From Candidatus Cloacimonadota bacterium (lineage in GTDB: Bacteria > Cloacimonadota > Cloacimonadia > Cloacimonadales > Cloacimonadaceae): a stretch of 7,772 nucleotides of DNA. Both the position numbers and the translations under genes were made by a program. Location: positions 1 through 7,772 of the forward strand of contig JALNXT010000054.1 of NCBI GenBank assembly GCA_023230245.1, read 5' to 3'. Under the pieces are notes generated by a model. The model worked only from the letters and a program-made list of their open reading frames with translations. It was not told where the DNA came from and made no database searches. Positions 6,479-7,772 of this stretch are shown piece after piece (the stretch's first letter is position 1; each line of letters starts with the position of its first letter).

Positions 6479-6565
6479 GCCGGAGTGGTGGAACAGGTAG
6501 ACACAAGGGACTTAAAATCCCTCGGGTGCAAGCCCGTGCCGGTTCGATTCCGGCCTCTGGTACCA
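6479..6565 (+). tRNA. tRNA-Leu (anticodon UAA)
   Basis: The gene spans 87 nt with encoded CCA (6563-6565) and a long variable arm (CGGGT-GCAA-GCCCG), typical of leucine tRNAs. The anticodon stem AGGGA/TCCCT encloses CTTAAAA with anticodon UAA at 6513-6515. The T-arm is GCCGG-TTCGATT-CCGGC. The acceptor GCCGGAG (6479-6485) pairs with CTCTGGT (6555-6561) but contains two G-U pairs, including G1-U72 at the end of the helix. That is unusual and may matter for processing or charging. Confidence 0.95.
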
Positions 6566-6572
6566 TACTTTT

Positions 6573-6604
6573 CTGTAGTGCAGGATTCCAATCCTGCTCT
6601 ATAG
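6573..6604. repeat. 32-nt palindrome between tRNA-Leu and the second tRNA-Gly
   Basis: CTGTAGTGCAGGATT (6573-6587) pairs with AATCCTGCTCTATAG (6590-6604) over 15 positions with one T-T mismatch and one G-U, around a 2-nt CC loop. The core matches the amrB-amrA spacer repeat. It is not followed by a T-run on either strand, so it is not a standard terminator. A REP-like dispersed palindrome is the likely class. Confidence 0.7.
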
Positions 6605-6626
6605 TTAAAAAAGTGCTATTTAGCAC
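6605..6626 (-). terminator. Possible weak intrinsic terminator, leftward
   Basis: Read on the minus strand, GTGCTA-AA-TAGCAC (rc of 6613-6626) is followed directly by TTTTTT (rc of 6607-6612). The stem is only 6 bp. No minus-strand gene is seen to its right, so it would stop antisense transcripts, or it may be a chance hairpin. Confidence 0.25.
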
Positions 6627-6631
6627 AGCGA

Positions 6632-6706
<75 letters not shown>

Positions 6707-6757
6707 TTCTTTTTTACTATTGACTTTTTTGTGCTCTGCAATTTTCTGCTTCTTTAT

Positions 6758-7420
6758 ATGAAGTATAAAGCAATAATCTTTGATCTCGACGGAACCCTGA
6801 TAGATTCTATGTCGCTTTGGCGTCGCGTAGATATGGAATTCCTCAACAGCAGAGGCATTGAAGTGCCTACTGATCTCTTTGCACACCTTCCGCATGGTAA
6901 TAGTTTTATCCAGACTGCACAGTACTTTAAAGACCGCTTTGGTTTGAAGGATAGCACCGCAAGTATTATGCAGGAATGGACTGATATGGTTAGCCACCAC
7001 TACGAAAATGATGTACTGTTGAAGCCCGGTGTGGGAGATCTGGTGCGCGAATTACACGCCAAACAATATCGTATTGGACTTGGAACCAGCAATTCTCTGG
7101 AATTGGCGCAGAAATCATTAATCCATAATGATCTTTGGCAATTCTTTAGCTGCGCCGTAACTGGTGACGAACACTTGAAAGGTAAGCCTTTTCCTGATAT
7201 CTATTTGCTAGCTTCAGAGCGGCTGGATGTTACCCCCAAGGAATGCCTTGTGATAGAGGATACTCTAACCGGTGTACAAGCAGGTAAGACGGCGGGAATG
7301 GATGTTTTTGCCATATACGATGCCGATAGCACAGAGTTCCATCCCATAATAAAAACAGTTGCAGATGGCTTTTTTGCAGACTACTCTTTACTGAGAGAGG
7401 CTGTGTTTAGTGGAGAGTAA
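6758..7420 (+). CDS. HAD-superfamily hydrolase, beta-phosphoglucomutase-like (subfamily IA)
   Basis: Predicted cytosolic phosphatase or phosphomutase of 220 residues; the substrate cannot be read from sequence. Motif I FDLDGTLIDSM (8-18) gives nucleophile Asp9 and acid/base Asp11. Motif II is GTSN (109-112). Motif III has Lys143 in KGKPFPDIY (141-149), and motif IV is VIEDTLTGVQAG (165-176) with Glu167-Asp168. The helical cap between residues about 18 and 88 follows motif I, as in subfamily IA. The layout matches beta-PGM-like and sugar-phosphate phosphatases. The ATG at 6758 is chosen because motif I must lie near the N-terminus; an in-frame ATG at 6662 would lie inside the tRNA. No Shine-Dalgarno is visible before 6758, nor before an in-frame GTG at 6731. 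It begins 51 bp after the second tRNA-Gly, so it may be read from the tRNA transcript. Confidence 0.9.
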   Translation: MKYKAIIFDLDGTLIDSMSLWRRVDMEFLNSRGIEVPTDLFAHLPHGNSFIQTAQYFKDRFGLKDSTASIMQEWTDMVSHHYENDVLLKPGVGDLVRELHAKQYRIGLGTSNSLELAQKSLIHNDLWQFFSCAVTGDEHLKGKPFPDIYLLASERLDVTPKECLVIEDTLTGVQAGKTAGMDVFAIYDADSTEFHPIIKTVADGFFADYSLLREAVFSGE

Positions 7421-7438
7421 AAGAGTAAGTGAAAAGAA

Positions 7439-7623
7439 TTAACAAAGAGTAAAAGAGTAAAAGAGAGCTATGTGATTGAGAATGGAGAATTGACAATGAG
7501 TTGTGAGCTTAGTGATAGCAGACAATATTCCTATATGGAAACAATAATATTATCATCTCTTTCCTCATACTTCTTTCCCTTCTTTTCTCTCTTTTTCTCT
7601 TTTACTCTTTTGCTCTTTGTTAA
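7439..7623. repeat. Long inverted repeat with purine-rich and pyrimidine-rich arms
   Basis: The 29-nt arm at 7439-7467, starting TTAACAAAGAG and continuing as (GAGTAAAA)-type units, is the reverse complement of 7595-7623 at 27 of 29 positions. The two differences become G-U pairs in plus-strand RNA, so the stem could form in full over a 127-nt loop. AGAGTAAAAGAGTAA also occurs as a direct repeat at 7414-7428 and 7446-7460; the first copy overlaps the end of the HAD gene. The 259-bp spacer 7421-7679 has no convincing gene besides this element. No T-run terminator follows the right arm. Confidence 0.65.
7473..7500 (+). repeat. Four degenerate 7-nt tandem units
   Basis: TGATTGA, GAATGGA, GAATTGA and CAATGAG follow each other in the loop of the long inverted repeat. 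The period of seven recalls short tandemly repeated heptamers known in other bacteria. The units are degenerate and the array is short. Confidence 0.35.
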
Positions 7624-7679
7624 ATCTAACCCCACTCACCCTCTCTTTAGCCATAAATACTTAAACCAGGAGTTAATAG

Positions 7680-7772
7680 ATGAATGCTAACTTATACATT
7701 GTTATCGGAGCTTTCGGAAGCGGGAAAAGCGAATATTCCATCCACCTTGCCAGGAAGTTTAATGATGCAGGG
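7680..7772 (+). CDS. P-loop NTPase, N-terminal fragment cut by the window end
   Basis: The first 31 codons of a protein starting MNANLYIVIGAFGSGKSEYS. GAFGSGKS (residues 10-17) is a Walker A motif (GxxGxGKS) directly after a hydrophobic beta-strand, so it binds ATP or GTP. The following helix (EYSIHLARKFNDAG) fits the P-loop fold. AGGAG (7668-7672) lies 7 nt before the ATG. The fragment is too short to name a family; a MinD/ParA-like, kinase or other P-loop protein is possible. The gene has its own spacer from the HAD gene and continues beyond 7772. Confidence 0.8.
   Translation, partial: MNANLYIVIGAFGSGKSEYSIHLARKFNDAG

Noticed and set aside
7472..7690. A 72-codon plus-strand frame with a membrane-like Phe/Leu/Ser stretch
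   Set aside because: Its hydrophobic part is just the translated pyrimidine arm of the inverted repeat. It also overlaps the start and ribosome site of the P-loop gene.

Overview
This window looks like a chromosomal segment of an uncultured, fermentative-type bacterium of the FCB group. Candidatus Cloacimonadota is my best guess. The guess rests on the first gene (a secreted seven-unit SBBP-type propeller ending in a fibronectin III domain), moderate GC, clear Shine-Dalgarno sites, and gene pairs packed with 4-bp overlaps. No rRNA or marker gene is present, so the placement is inference.

Layout. Positions 1-132 are non-coding and hold a nested repeat element: 9-bp inverted ends around three 11-bp tandem units. 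A secreted beta-propeller/FN3 protein is encoded on the minus strand (133-1755). A 250-bp divergent intergenic region (1756-2002) carries candidate promoters in both directions. A tight plus-strand cluster follows: a UmuC-type Y-family polymerase (2003-3292), an IMPACT/YigZ-family protein (3289-3900), a ChaN-like exported haem-binding-family protein (3911-4801) and a MEMO-family protein, AmrB (4798-5616). Two of the three junctions overlap by 4 bp and the third gap is 10 bp, so these four genes are probably one translationally coupled operon. A 96-bp spacer with two degenerate palindromes separates them from an AMMECR1-domain protein, AmrA (5713-6258). Next comes a cluster of four tRNA genes, Gly(GCC)-Cys(GCA)-Leu(UAA)-Gly(GCC), in which the two Gly genes are identical. 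The cluster also contains a 32-nt palindrome of the same repeat family as the 96-bp spacer. A HAD-superfamily phosphatase/phosphomutase follows (6758-7420). A 259-bp AT-rich spacer then carries a long inverted repeat of purine/pyrimidine-biased arms. The window ends in the first 31 codons of a P-loop protein (from 7680).

How the genes fit together. MEMO and AMMECR1 are the B and A parts of the widely conserved but biochemically unresolved AmmeMemoRadiSam system. Its radical-SAM member is not in this window. Here the MEMO gene is physically coupled to a ChaN-like gene whose family binds haem, which hints at a metal or haem context for the system. The polymerase and YigZ genes at the front of the run may share only transcription with the rest. 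The most novel-looking points are the ChaN-MEMO-AMMECR1 arrangement, the UmuC with no UmuD beside it and a degenerate clamp-binding motif, and three unexplained repeat structures in the intergenic regions.
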